Of a DNA stretch of 64,000 bases, positions 33,817 to 44,280 are shown piece by piece. The notes under the pieces are model-generated. The model had not been told where the DNA came from and made no database searches. It saw only the letters and a list, made by a program, of their open reading frames with translations. This DNA is from Paraspadella gotoi (Eukaryota > Chaetognatha). The stretch spans positions 17,387,172-17,451,171 of the forward strand of contig CM119265.1 in the NCBI GenBank assembly GCA_051294375.1, read 5' to 3'. Position 1 is the first letter of the stretch. Each line of letters starts with the position of its first letter. The translations under genes and the position numbers were made by a program.

Positions 33817-36137
33817 ATGTCCGCTTCAATGCAAAAGACACTGAGCGCCATGTTGGCGGCGGGAGGTCAAAACCACAAAGAACTTATAGAGAAGTTGCGT
33901 AGCGTCTTGGATCAAATATTGCAGCTTACGGAAGAAGAGAGGATAAAATGTAACCGCGTAGGTTGTTTCTCGATTTACTTGGTTTTAACGAATTGTCGTT
34001 TCAAAAGGTTTGAAGGCCTTCGTGGAATCGATGGTAAACGAAAATGTGAGCTTGGTTGTTTCGAGGCAGTTGTTCACCGACTTCGGAGCGCGGCTTCAAA
34101 CTCTTGAAGACAACGTAGCTGGTGAGAAAAACTTTTTTCAAATACCCAAATAATTTGATGAAACAACGTTGATTTTGTGAATTTCAGAAACTGTGGCTCT
34201 TTTTACTTTGGAAAAGATTCAGCCCCGCGTGATTTCGTTCGAGGAGCAAGTCTCTTCTTTGAGACAACACCTTGCTCAAATGTACGAGCGGCAAGAGTTA
34301 TGGAAGAAGGTGTGTTCGTTGTCTCTTTCTCCTTATGCTTTCCATCTCTAACTCGTCTTATTCATCGAATGTAGGCCGCGGCTGTTTTGGTCGGTATTCC
34401 ATTGGAAACTGGCCAAAAGCAATATTCGATCGATTACAAGCTCGAGACTTACTTAAAGATCGCCCGCCTCTTTCTCGAGGATGATGATCCTGTTCAGGCG
34501 GAAGCATATATAAATCGCGCGTCGTTGTTGCAAGGTGATCTTAAATAGGGCTCATTGAAAATTTTTCAATTATTTTACTAACTTATTAACTCCTTCATTT
34601 GCAAAATGCTGCTGTATCAATCATTAATCATCATTCAATTTATTGTAATCAACTTGTAAAATTAACTTATTTGGTATGAGGAATAATTCGGTAATTATTA
34701 TTTCCTTTTTTGGCGCGCGCGCGGGTAGCGGAGTCAAAAAACGAGGAGCTTCAGATTCAGTACAAAGTCTGCTATGCTCGAGTACTCGACTACCGGCGAA
34801 AGTTTATCGAGGCGGCTCAGCGCTACAACGAGCTCTCCTACCGCACCATCATTCACGAGTCAGAGCGCAAAACTGCATTGCAGAACGCCCTTCACTGCAC
34901 TATACTAGCTTCCGCCGGACAGCAGCGTTCCAGGGTCCTTGCGCTATTATTTAAGGTTGTCTATAAGCTAATAGCTGTTTTTTTTTTTTTGTTTTTTTTT
35001 TGAGGCTACCTATACCAAGTTTTACTTAACATTTTCGTCTTTTAGTTTTTTCAGTGGTGGAATAGATAAAATCAAATTATAGTCAAACTTTGGTTTTTAT
35101 AACTACTAGTTATCCTAATCTCCATTTCATTATTTTTTTTCTCGAATTTTACGGCTTATTTTTTTATCCACCATAGTACTTTATTTTCATATTAGGTTTC
35201 TGAATTGGTTGTTCTCCATCGCTTTATGAGACTGTCATTTTGTAATAAAAGATGGGAATACGTTTTAGAGCTGTGATGAGAAACATACTACACAGTAAAA
35301 AAATCGTTGTCGCCTATGTAGTACGTACGTAAGAACGTATCCAACAAAACTTTTAAAATAATTATTATATAATAATTATTATTAGGATGAGAGATGCCAA
35401 CAGTTACCAGCTTATGGAATATTGGAAAAGATGTACATGGACCGGATAATTCGTCGACGGGAGTTAGAGGAATTCGCTGCTCTGCTGCTTCCTCACCAGA
35501 TGGCGAAGACTGCGGACGGCTCGACGATCCTCGATAGAGCAGTCACCGAGCACAACCTTCTGTCCGCTTCCAAACTCTACAATAACATTTCTTTTGAAGA
35601 ATTGGGAAGGTAAATTGTCTCAGAAAAGAAAAACATATAAAATTGTGAAAATTTTATTTTCATTTTATAGACTTTTGGAAATACCCCCGACCAAAGCGGA
35701 AAAAATCGCTTCGCAAATGATCACCGAGGAACGAATGGGGGGACATATCGACCAACTAGAAAGCGTAGTTCACTTTGAAACGAAAGAGTCCCTTCCCACC
35801 TGGGACCGGCAGATTGAGGGACTTTGTTTTCAGGTATGGTCGGCTTAATTTGAAGTCAGTATAGTTAGGTCGAGTCAAAGCCTAAAATAAATACGTTACA
35901 ATACCAAACCAATACATGATAACTAAACTAACTAGTAAGACGTGGGTAAGAAGGTAAAAACTAAACAAAATATTTATTAAAATTTAAAATCTTTAGTTTT
36001 TTTACTCGGAGTCTTTTGTTTCGTGCGCAGCGCTGAAGTGAAACATCTTTTTCCAGGTTAATTCCATTATAGAGAAAATAACCGCCAAAGAGCCGGAGTG
36101 GATACAAAAGACCATGGCCGAACAAATGTCGATATGA
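33817..36137 (+). CDS. COPS4: COP9 signalosome subunit 4
   Basis: PCI-domain subunit of the COP9 signalosome, which removes NEDD8 from cullins and so controls cullin-RING ligases, including those using elongin B. Eight exons: 33817-33957, 34016-34121, 34188-34309, 34375-34534, 34729-34955, 35386-35609, 35671-35833 and 36057-36137. They give 407 residues (406 in human) with strong identity throughout, e.g. [49 protein letters not shown] and [20 protein letters not shown]. The first junction uses an acceptor after TTTGAAG, the only one that keeps both frame and human spacing. Intron 5 (430 nt) is AT-rich. AATAAA at 36323-36328. Confidence 0.97.
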
Positions 36138-36522
36138 CGAATCCCCTAAGTAAAATTAGATATTGAGACCAAAAAACTCCTTCCCCAATTAGTAGAATCG
36201 AAATGTGTTGCTGGATCTGTGATCTTTCCGCTTTTTCAACTACCACATTTTTTTTTCATATGTTGCATTTTCTGCTCTTCATTTCATTTAGTTTTCTGCT
36301 TCGTTTGTTGTCCATGATCGAAAATAAAAATCGCAAATTACGAAATCTGTCGCCCTCTAGAATTCTTAATAATTTGTTCGAACCACGAAATAATTTTGCC
36401 GATCTTAATTCTTTTTATCTCGTTCCTCGTTTTCATCGAAAAGAAATGAATCCGTCCTCCGAATAGAACGGAGGACATCGACCTCTTTAACGTAATCCCA
36501 CGCGTCACCCAAGCTTTTATAA

Positions 36523-37371
36523 ATGATGGCTCCACAGAACGACCGGGCTTTTCCGGTCGGCCTCCGTCCCCGCGAATCGGACGGAGCTCACCGCGACGCT
36601 CCTCCCGACCAACCCGTCCGACCTCTCGTCCTTCCCCGCGAAATTTCCTCCAAGCTCCGCCAATTCGGGATCGACCTCGTTCGTCATATCGTCGTCGCCT
36701 CGATAGTCGACCTTCCGCCCGATGATCCGAACGAACCGGACGGTCAGCGGCATCTCCCACCCCCTTTTCCCCCCTCCAATGGTTGCGGGTTGTCGATCAT
36801 CAACCTGCTGACGACGGATCGCGCCACGCTGACCATGCGACGCCTCGTGACTAAGGCCTTACTCGATAAGGCACCCACGTTGGCCGCTACGGTCCGTTCC
36901 CTACAACGAATTCCCGAAGACGTCGTTGAGTTCAGAAACGTTTTTGACGCGGTCGTCGAACAGATGGTCAATCCTGCAGAACCAGTGGTCCCGGATGACG
37001 AACCCGGAGACCGGGAGCCCACGGCGCCGACGCCGGCCCGGGGTTCATGGGGGAAGCTGGTGACCGCTTTCGCTTTCGGCGTCCGACTCATCAAGGGGTT
37101 CGTTGATCAGAGACATCACGAGGGGCGAGCCATCGAACTGGACGTCGACGAATGGGGTGCGGCCATGGGGGACGTCCTCGCCGAGAGGATGGGTCCCTGG
37201 ATCTGGGCTCAGGGAGGGTGGAACGTCGGCTTCAACGACTTCTTTGTCGACGCCCGCGGACTCGAAGAAACGATCACGAAGAACCTTTTTCTTGTCTTTG
37301 TCCTGGGAATAGGAGTCGTCGTCGCTTATAAATCACGGGCATTCGGTTTGGGCTATTTCTTTTCTAAATAG
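36523..37371 (+). CDS. Bcl-2 family apoptosis regulator
   Basis: Intronless 282-codon frame. A BH1-like segment RGSWGKLVTAFAFGVRLI (about 173-190) and BH2 PWIWAQGGWNVGFNDFF (about 225-241) are clear: the W-G pair and GGW are hallmark residues. A C-terminal hydrophobic anchor follows (LFLVFVLGIGVVVAY, about 259-273) with basic residues behind it, as in mitochondrial/ER tail-anchored members. An N-terminal helix (EISSKLRQFGIDLVRHIV) may be BH4-like. BH3 is not obvious; the best candidate is around TLAATVRSL. Multi-BH-motif architecture fits a Bcl-2 or Bax/Bok-type core; pro- or anti-survival activity cannot be told. Two adjacent ATGs (36523, 36526) could start it. The N-terminus is unusually Pro/Arg/Asp-rich and GC-rich. 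Confidence 0.85.
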   Translation: MMAPQNDRAFPVGLRPRESDGAHRDAPPDQPVRPLVLPREISSKLRQFGIDLVRHIVVASIVDLPPDDPNEPDGQRHLPPPFPPSNGCGLSIINLLTTDRATLTMRRLVTKALLDKAPTLAATVRSLQRIPEDVVEFRNVFDAVVEQMVNPAEPVVPDDEPGDREPTAPTPARGSWGKLVTAFAFGVRLIKGFVDQRHHEGRAIELDVDEWGAAMGDVLAERMGPWIWAQGGWNVGFNDFFVDARGLEETITKNLFLVFVLGIGVVVAYKSRAFGLGYFFSK

Positions 37372-37745
37372 GCGCGAGACAAAGAGACAAACCCTATTGC
37401 TCTCTGACTCTTTACTATTTTTTTTTTATTGCTAATACTCAGTGCACTCTATTTTTCAACTTGGCCTTTTGTTTTTTTGTTTTTTTTATTTTCCTGCCGA
37501 AAAATTTCCTCTTTTCATGTTTTTGTTATTAATGTGTAAGAGCCAATCTTTCTTGCAAATGCTGGCTCTTTGAGTGCTATTATGTTTTACAAATTATGTA
37601 TTTGTATGTCGTTCACCATAATCAATTGTTGTGCCTCGCCGTTGGCACGTTTATAAATTCTGGTGACATATTTAATACTATTATTGTCATTTGTCATAAT
37701 TTTATAGCCGAAGAGGAGGCCGGTCGGCTGAAACGGTCATAAGCG

Positions 37746-38723
37746 ATGTCTTTGTCCTTGGCATCGGAACTGTCTTCTACCTGCGCAACCATCTCGTACG
37801 GAGTTTCCCCCGAATCGGATCAGGCGGTCGCTACCAAGTCTTCGATTGCTAAACAACGTTGGAAAATTCTGTGCAACGCTGTTACCAGGACGGGCCAAGA
37901 AAACTATATTGACCGGGAAATATCAGTTCGTCGTTTTTCCTCTTTCCATCTTTTTCAAGTCCTTCGAATTCCTAGCCCACATGTTTCGAAGACTCCGGAA
38001 AATAACGAACGGTCGGAGGCGTGGTTCGAATATCTCGCGGAAGATCTCGATGTCTCCGTCAAAGTTTGCCTTCGGTCTGACGAAGTTAGAGTGCGAGAAC
38101 TCCTCGATTTCGACAACACGGGAAACGTTTGCCTGTGGCCTTCCGAAGAAGTTCTTGCCTTCTACTTGGTCCGACGGCCGGAACTCTGCCGAGGAAAGAC
38201 GGTCGGCGAATTAGGCGGGGGCATGACATGTTTGGCCGGTCTTTTCGCCGCTCATCTCGGGGCTCGCCGGGTTGTTCTCAGCGACGGTAACGTCAAAGCG
38301 GTCGCCAATGTTCGTAAAATCATCGAAGCTAATAATACAAGCGAAGACAGAGAATTTTTATTAAAAAATGTCAATGCTCGCGTTCTACGCTGGGACGCTG
38401 TCTCAGAGATGACATCGGATCTCAGGGGCGGTCTTGACCTCATCATCTCCGCCGATTGTCTCTTTTTCGACGATTTTCGCCAGTCATTGGTTGATACCAT
38501 CGATTTTTTGTTGGCCCCGGGAGGAAAATCTCTCATTTTCGCACCGCGACGAAAACGCACCATGGAAGATTTTTGTGCACTGGCAGAAGCTCGAGGGTTT
38601 CTTGTTAAGATTTCAGAACATTACGACCACGTCATCGGGGTCAAACTGCAAGCGGCTCTCCGTTCAAAGTGTTTCGACAAAGACATTCACTATCCATTGA
38701 TGGTTGAGTTAACGAGACATTAG
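37746..38723 (+). CDS. CAMKMT: Calmodulin-lysine N-methyltransferase
   Basis: Seven-beta-strand methyltransferase that trimethylates Lys115 of calmodulin in vertebrates. Single 325-codon frame, close to the human length (323). Family blocks: ISVRRFSSFHLFQV, FDNTGNVCLWPSEEVLAFY, the AdoMet-binding loop ELGGGMTCLAGLFAAH, VVLSDGNVKAVANVRKI, DLIISADCLFFDDFRQSL, KSLIFAPRRKRTMEDFC and the terminal HYPLMVELTRH. The absence of introns contrasts with the many exons of the vertebrate gene and of most neighbours. A pyrimidine-AG site (37706-37707) precedes the ATG by 38 nt. Confidence 0.95.
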   Translation: MSLSLASELSSTCATISYGVSPESDQAVATKSSIAKQRWKILCNAVTRTGQENYIDREISVRRFSSFHLFQVLRIPSPHVSKTPENNERSEAWFEYLAEDLDVSVKVCLRSDEVRVRELLDFDNTGNVCLWPSEEVLAFYLVRRPELCRGKTVGELGGGMTCLAGLFAAHLGARRVVLSDGNVKAVANVRKIIEANNTSEDREFLLKNVNARVLRWDAVSEMTSDLRGGLDLIISADCLFFDDFRQSLVDTIDFLLAPGGKSLIFAPRRKRTMEDFCALAEARGFLVKISEHYDHVIGVKLQAALRSKCFDKDIHYPLMVELTRH

Positions 38724-39386
38724 CTTTAAATAAGTAGTCTGGTGAGCATGAAAACGGAACGCTCCATTATGAAGTGTTTTTTTTTTTAATATGAAAATGC
38801 AAGTGAACCAACTTATTACCTAGTCTGTAACTACTTAAGAAAGTACAAACAGAAATGTAGATAAACCTTCAGTTTCGGCTAAAAAAATTTTTCTGAGCCG
38901 TTCCGAAATCATACCCATGTCACAGTATTTTTTTCACTTGTCTGGCATAAAATTCTATGGATATTTAGTTATTTACCAAAGATAATATTTATTTATATTC
39001 AGTAATGCAGTACGGAGTCACATTAGCAAAGGTAACTATTTAATCATCCTCAGGAATTTTTTATTGATTGCCAATCATTTTTTTAACTGCATATTGTATT
39101 GCAAAGAGGAGAATAATTGAGATTACCAGTAAATTGCACATTGTGATCCCTTTTTAAATTTTGAAATTAGGTATTTATATTATTTATTTTGATTTGGTCC
39201 TTTCATTATAGGTTTTTGTGCCCGTAAAAGGAGTGTCAAGGTGCCACCCCTGAATAATTATCAAATTTTATTAGAAAAGATTTTTAATAGAAACTCATTA
39301 CCATAACCCGCCTAACTCGGAATTGTCAACCTTTTTAAAATATATTCGTTCTTCAACATTTGTCTTCTATCACCGTTGCTCTTACC
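38724..39386. other. Spacer upstream of tristetraprolin
   Basis: AT-rich, 663 bp. It should contain the CAMKMT 3'UTR and the control region of the tristetraprolin gene, which is an immediate-early gene in other animals. A TTTCATTATAG acceptor-like site ends at 39211. I see no TATA box or other element that I can support. Confidence 0.4.
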
Positions 39387-40957
39387 ATGCCTCTCTCTGT
39401 GGATCCGTTTAGCCATCAGTCTTGGGACTATTCCAACTATTCTAACTCACATTCACCCATCTTCGGACTGGGTGCTCCACCTTCTCTTTTAAAGGTATAT
39501 CAGGACTAGATCAGGACTAATCTGAGCCACGTTGATTTTCAAGTTCATTTTCTCAATGTTTTCGTCTTCAGAGTCTTGATAATTTGAACGACTCCTTTTC
39601 GTCCTCCGTGGTTGAAAAGGGAGAAAAGACGAACCCTTCGAGGTACAAAACCGAACTGTGCCGACCGTTTGAAGAAAACGGAACTTGTAAATACGGAGAC
39701 AAATGTCAATTCGCACACGGTAACGATTTTCCGGCATGATTTTCCGACGAGTAATCTTTTTAACGTTTATTGATTTTCATCTCTATAAGTTAGTGTGTTG
39801 CTTGTCACCTTTTCATTATTTTAGGTCGCTCAGAACTTCGGAGTCTCAATCGTCATCCGAAGTACAAGACGGAATTGTGCCGCACTTTTCACACGACAGG
39901 AATATGTCCCTATGGACCTCGTTGTCACTTTTTGCATGCGGAGGCGTTTGAAATAGAAGAGGCGTCTTCTAATCATGCCTCGTCCAAGTCAGCCAGACTT
40001 CCTGGGGAAACTTTTCCGCGTCTGGCGAGGCCATCCAATCTTAATCTGAGTCTTTCCTTTAACGAGCCCGAAATGAAACACAACCAGTTCGGCAGCAGTC
40101 CAGTTAATAGGACGTTTTCCACTGGAATGGGGGCTTCCCCGTCTCCACTAAGCCCCGCCTCACTTTCTTCCGTCTCTACTCTCTCGTCCATGTCTTCCTC
40201 CTCCTATTACATCGATGGGTCTGAAACCGAGACCCATGCCACAGTCGATGCCCCAACGGCCGCTTTCGTGGCCTCTGCCGCGACTTACACGTCGTCCCCG
40301 ACGCCATTCGAATTTCTTTCGGAAGGGAACTCGACTACGCCTTACGGTTTATCATCCTCTCGTGCGGACCGATTTAAAGAGCCGCTAATAAAGCCCGTCT
40401 CTCTCCTCGAGGGGCGTCGCGCGAACCACAAACCTGCTTCAGGCTTACCTTTAGCGCGTTTTCCATTCGCAGATGTCGAAAGTTCTCACGCCAATATTGA
40501 TCAACTCAGCAAGATGATCGTTAATGAATTATTGGATCGTCTTGGAAAGATGACCAGGGTTCAGCCCGACGACGTATCGCCGCTTCAGCAACAACAGGCG
40601 TTGATCGGTCATATTCAAGCGTTGCTTGCTGGTGGTCCTATTTCGGGTGGATTTGGACCGGAAGGCCGCCGCGATTCCGGTCAGATCACATCAAAGCTCG
40701 TTGCCTCGGTCGGGCAGTATGGGGAGGCGCATGACCAAACCAAAGTCACCTCTCTGGTTCACGCTGACCACAAGTACGGGCCAATAGGCGGCAAGAAGCG
40801 TATCGCGACATTGCCTTATCTCCGTAGCGGCGAATTATCGGTGGCCGTATCATCAGCATCCCCGTTACTCTCACCAAATCAGGGCATTATTTTGGAGTCT
40901 GATGAATCCCAAGCTACCCAGCTGCGTCTTCCTATTTTCTCGCAGCTAACCAAATGA
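39387..40957 (+). CDS. ZFP36: Tristetraprolin-family CCCH zinc-finger mRNA decay factor
   Basis: Binds AU-rich elements in 3'UTRs and recruits CCR4-NOT deadenylase. Exons 39387-39494, 39572-39719 and 39825-40957 give 462 residues. Two CX8CX5CX3H fingers, each led by YKTELC (finger 1 from C66, finger 2 after PKYKTELC), are separated by the family's exact 18-residue linker. The extreme C-terminus [11 protein letters not shown] matches the CNOT1-binding peptide of vertebrate members (RLPIF core). Ser/Pro-rich segments between could carry 14-3-3 or kinase sites. Finger 1 and finger 2 lie in separate exons, with the junction right after the first zinc-binding His. The downstream region has many ATTTA motifs, consistent with autoregulation. 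Confidence 0.95.
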
Positions 40958-42238
40958 CGGCTTCACTTACTATTTTTCTTATTATTATTCTTTTTCTTTC
41001 TGGGAAACAGCTTCTCGCTACTAATCGCATTCCATTATTCAAATTTATTCTTGTTCTTTTTTATCTATGTAGAATCAATCTTCGTTTGAGCGTTTTTTCT
41101 TCGCTTCTTTTTTTGTACTTTTATAAATTTTCATCTTTTTATACATTCCATTATACATCATCACTGCCAAAAACTTTCATTGTTGATTGTCGACAAACGT
41201 TTAAACCAAACGATTTTTGTCAATTTTCAAAGTTGACTTCGTAAACACCAGGAGAATAATATGGCGTCTGACCCATTTTGGTGACTAACTCATTTGATGT
41301 TTTGCATGTTTTATTTATTTTATCGAAACATAGTTGACAATTTACAGTAGTAAAGCGTCTTATTTGTTATTGATCAAGAGTATTAGGTACAAAAATAAAC
41401 ATAGATGTTCTCTTGGTAAAATTATTGCTTAATTTAAGTAATTTTTTGTATTATTTATGTATTTAAGACGATTCAAATCTTACGTTTAAATAAATTATTT
41501 TTATCTAGACCATTCCGCCGCATATCAATAATACGAAAATATTTTTGTCTTCAATGAATTGTGTAGAATATTGTAGGTGAGTTTATTTATAACGAAATAA
41601 AAGTTGCGTATTTATTTAATTTCACTAGAAATGATGGTATAAAGCGGAGTGTGAGTGTGTATAATGCAATTCATTCTTATAAAATTTCTCCAATGCGTTT
41701 ATTAAAAAACCGTCTTTAATTTGGAATGAATAGCATTTTTATTTTGACCCTATTTAGCTAATAGCATTGTTGAGACCTTTAATTACCAGATTCGGTATAA
41801 GGTTACTAATGATATAATTTATTCTTCAGGTTTAGAAGAACAACTTCTATTCCTAGTGCTTTCATAATTTTATAAAACTAAGCCGACACTGTGTTATAGA
41901 GTGTGGATCAACCCTCTTTGTAACCTTTGCACCACGTTGAATTTTTTTATTTGATCGGAATTGGAATACCTTTTTGCCTTTTTGTACTTTTTTAACTGAT
42001 GCAGCCGCTGATTAAACGCAGTCAAGATGTGACCTTTTTGTTATTTTTTTTTCCTATTAATCCTACTGCTACAATAATATAATGTGATACGAACACCTGT
42101 TATCGCATTGAAGCTATACGTAATTGAGATTATTAATAATTTAATCCTACCATGTCAGAAGGAATGTTACCTCAAGACAAATGTGCCTAATTTTGTATTC
42201 CTATTTTTAGTTGATGCTCGCCTCATTAATATTTAAAT
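40958..42238. other. Tristetraprolin 3' region with AU-rich motifs
   Basis: AT-rich gap of 1.28 kb without a supportable exon. Near the gene it carries several ATTTA-type motifs (TTTTATTTATTTTAT about 41309, TTATTTATGTATTTAA about 41450, TATTTATTTAATTT about 41609) and AATAAA at 41394-41399 and 41596-41601. These would fit a long AU-rich 3'UTR. The ORF 40954-41244 is compositional. CTATTTTTAG ending at 42210 is an acceptor-like site 28 nt before the next ATG. Confidence 0.55.
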
Positions 42239-43442
42239 ATGGGGGTGAAAGGTGTGGGTGCAACGTCAATGACCCGCAATGAAATAAGAAAACTAATCAA
42301 ACAAAAGATGAAAGATGAATGTGAACACATTTACGAAAATGATGGAATTATGAGGTAAAAAAGAATTTCGTTGCTGGGCTCGAACGTTGGATAAAATTGG
42401 GCATTAGACAAAACACGGGGAAAACTCGTCAAAACTGGACAAATTAGCTAGGATTAAAATTTGTTGTTAATTCAATGTTTTAGAAACTTATTTATGTATT
42501 AATGAAAAGCATCAAAATATTACCTTAAGAAAAAAATTAAATAAAAAATTTAAAATAAATGAAGACTTTCCCCATATACCTTCAGCAATGCATTCCAAAG
42601 TTTTTAAAAAAAATTTATCCAACAAAGTTAGCGTAATTAGACAATGTTTTTGCGCTAGTTTTTAACGAAGTTTTATATTAAAAGCGTTTAATGCTAGCAA
42701 AAAATCTGCAGCCATTTTATAGGGTTATTTTGTGATTAGTTTTATAGCGCGTTTATAAAAGCTATTTTCGAGAATTGAGCATATTAAACTTTGATTTTTC
42801 ATTTTAGGTTCCGTATACCTTATTCAGCCAAGGCAACTTCTTATCCAATGAAAACCTTTCACCCTGAGATGGAGATGGAAGGGTTTAACCACAAATATCA
42901 CGGAAACATCGTAGTTCCCGACTACAGGATTTACGACGTCAAGAAAGTGGCCATTTACAGCTCAGATTTGCGTAAATACATGGCCAAGTTGGACAAAGAG
43001 GAACTCCATGATCCCTGGCTACGTAATCATATTTGGGAGTAAGTTTTTTTTGTTTTTCTTAATTAACTGACAAATGTTTTAATTGTTTTTATTTTTGTGT
43101 GGCAGTCAAGATCCTTACAGTGGCTACGAAACTACTGGATGGGGCTACTTCTTCGTCTTGACCCGCGGAATGGGCCTTGGTCTAGCCTTAGCGGTACTGC
43201 ATATTTGCCTAAAGCACTTTTACGAAGGTTATTATCCGCCTCACGAGTACTGCACGGACAAGTGGTGGGAAGCGCGCGAAACTCCAAAGCCGAACAATAT
43301 TTATAACCGATTTCAACCAGAAGGCGTTATCATGGGGCTGCCGTTTTCGAAAAACCCCGAGTTGAAACGTTATATCGGGGAAGATGTTGGCGTTGATCTC
43401 CCGCCTCCTAAGGATTACTCCTTTAGAGAGAAGAAATGTTGA
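42239..43442 (+). CDS. NDUFB3: NDUFB3-like complex I subunit with long extensions
   Basis: Accessory subunit of the mitochondrial NADH dehydrogenase membrane arm. Exons 42239-42354, 42808-43038 and 43106-43442 give 227 residues. The family core is NIVVPDYRIYDVKKVAI, a helical stretch, then LHDPWLRNHIWDQDP and one membrane helix (about residues 128-150). It matches the human PDYR...DPWGRNEAW pattern followed by a single transmembrane helix. Human NDUFB3 is only 98 residues; here about 75 residues precede PDYR and about 75 follow the membrane helix (WWEARETPKPNN onward). His residues just before PDYR recall the His-rich human start. Splice phases agree, and CTATTTTTAG lies just upstream. ATP synthase subunit f follows 248 bp on. 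Confidence 0.8.
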
Positions 43443-43689
43443 GAAGAACTTCGCCCTGCCCATTTATGTTTTCGAACCCTAGTCGTTTCAGGCATTTTCT
43501 CAATTTCGTGACGGAGACTTGTTAAATTTTGACTTGTCTAAAAAGGAAACGTGTCAAAATGTTTTTCACGTTTTTTTTAAATGTGAAAAAGCTCGAAAAA
43601 TATATATACTAAATTAAATACAGGACTTTTAAAATGATTTCTTCTGTTTATACAGATTGAATTGTAATTTGATCAGCGAAAGTTAAATT

Positions 43690-44090
43690 ATGGGTGCCGT
43701 AGCTTCCCTAGGAAAGTACCCAAAGGAGTACAACCCAAAGGTTCACGGGCCTTTTGTTCCATGGAGAAATTACGGGCCGATCGACACGCCGTTTAGCCAA
43801 GTAAGACCGACCGCGTCCCGGACCAGTTGTGATGACAGTCTGACGAACACCTTTTTTTTATGTAGGTACGCATCATCGACCTTCCAGGCTGGTTGGCTCG
43901 CCGCGATCAGTCCCTTTCGGGCATTTTACGCGGTTGCTCTCGCATGGCACACAGATGGCACTACAAATACACAATGCCGGTTAACGGAAGCTTTGCTTAC
44001 GTTTGGCACATCATTATCCCTCTATCCCTCATAACGCTCTACGCTAGCTATGAGCGATACGAGGCTGTTCGGCAGAAGAAATACCACTAA
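43690..44090 (+). CDS. ATP5MF: ATP synthase membrane subunit f
   Basis: Small F0 subunit at the dimer interface of mitochondrial ATP synthase. Exons 43690-43800 and 43866-44090 encode 111 residues (94 in human). The core VRIIDLPGWLARRDQSLSGI, then RWHYKYTMPVNGS, a membrane helix WHIIIPLSLITLYASYE, and the terminal RQKKYH parallel the human order, ending in RKYH. A pyrimidine-AG site (43654-43655) lies 34 nt before the ATG. AATAAA at 44198-44203, with the DUSP23 ATG only 78 bp later, marks a very tight gene boundary. Confidence 0.92.
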
Positions 44091-44280
44091 GAGGAAACTT
44101 TTTAATGAGGGAGGGGAAAACTGGATGACACGACTGTTGATGATCAGGTTGTTAGTATTTGTCGACTCGAGTGTATGATTTGGGCTACTCGAGCAGAAAT
44201 AAAAAAACGTTTTTTTTTTTAATGTCCGCGAATTACCCTTTTTCTTTGGTTTAATTTGAACGCAGATTTAAAAATTCTTC

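Noticed and set aside
36338-36760. Arg-rich antisense ORFs over the Bcl-2-like gene
   Set aside because: Shadow frames of a GC-rich coding region; the sense strand has BH1, BH2 and a tail anchor.
37707-37741. CCGAAGAGGAGGCC...GGCTGAAACGG upstream of CAMKMT, resembling a hammerhead
   Set aside because: It has a stem and a GAAAC but lacks the invariant CUGANGA, so it does not meet the core.
40954-41244. Phe-rich ORF after tristetraprolin
   Set aside because: AT-rich composition with no family resemblance; it lies in the likely 3'UTR.
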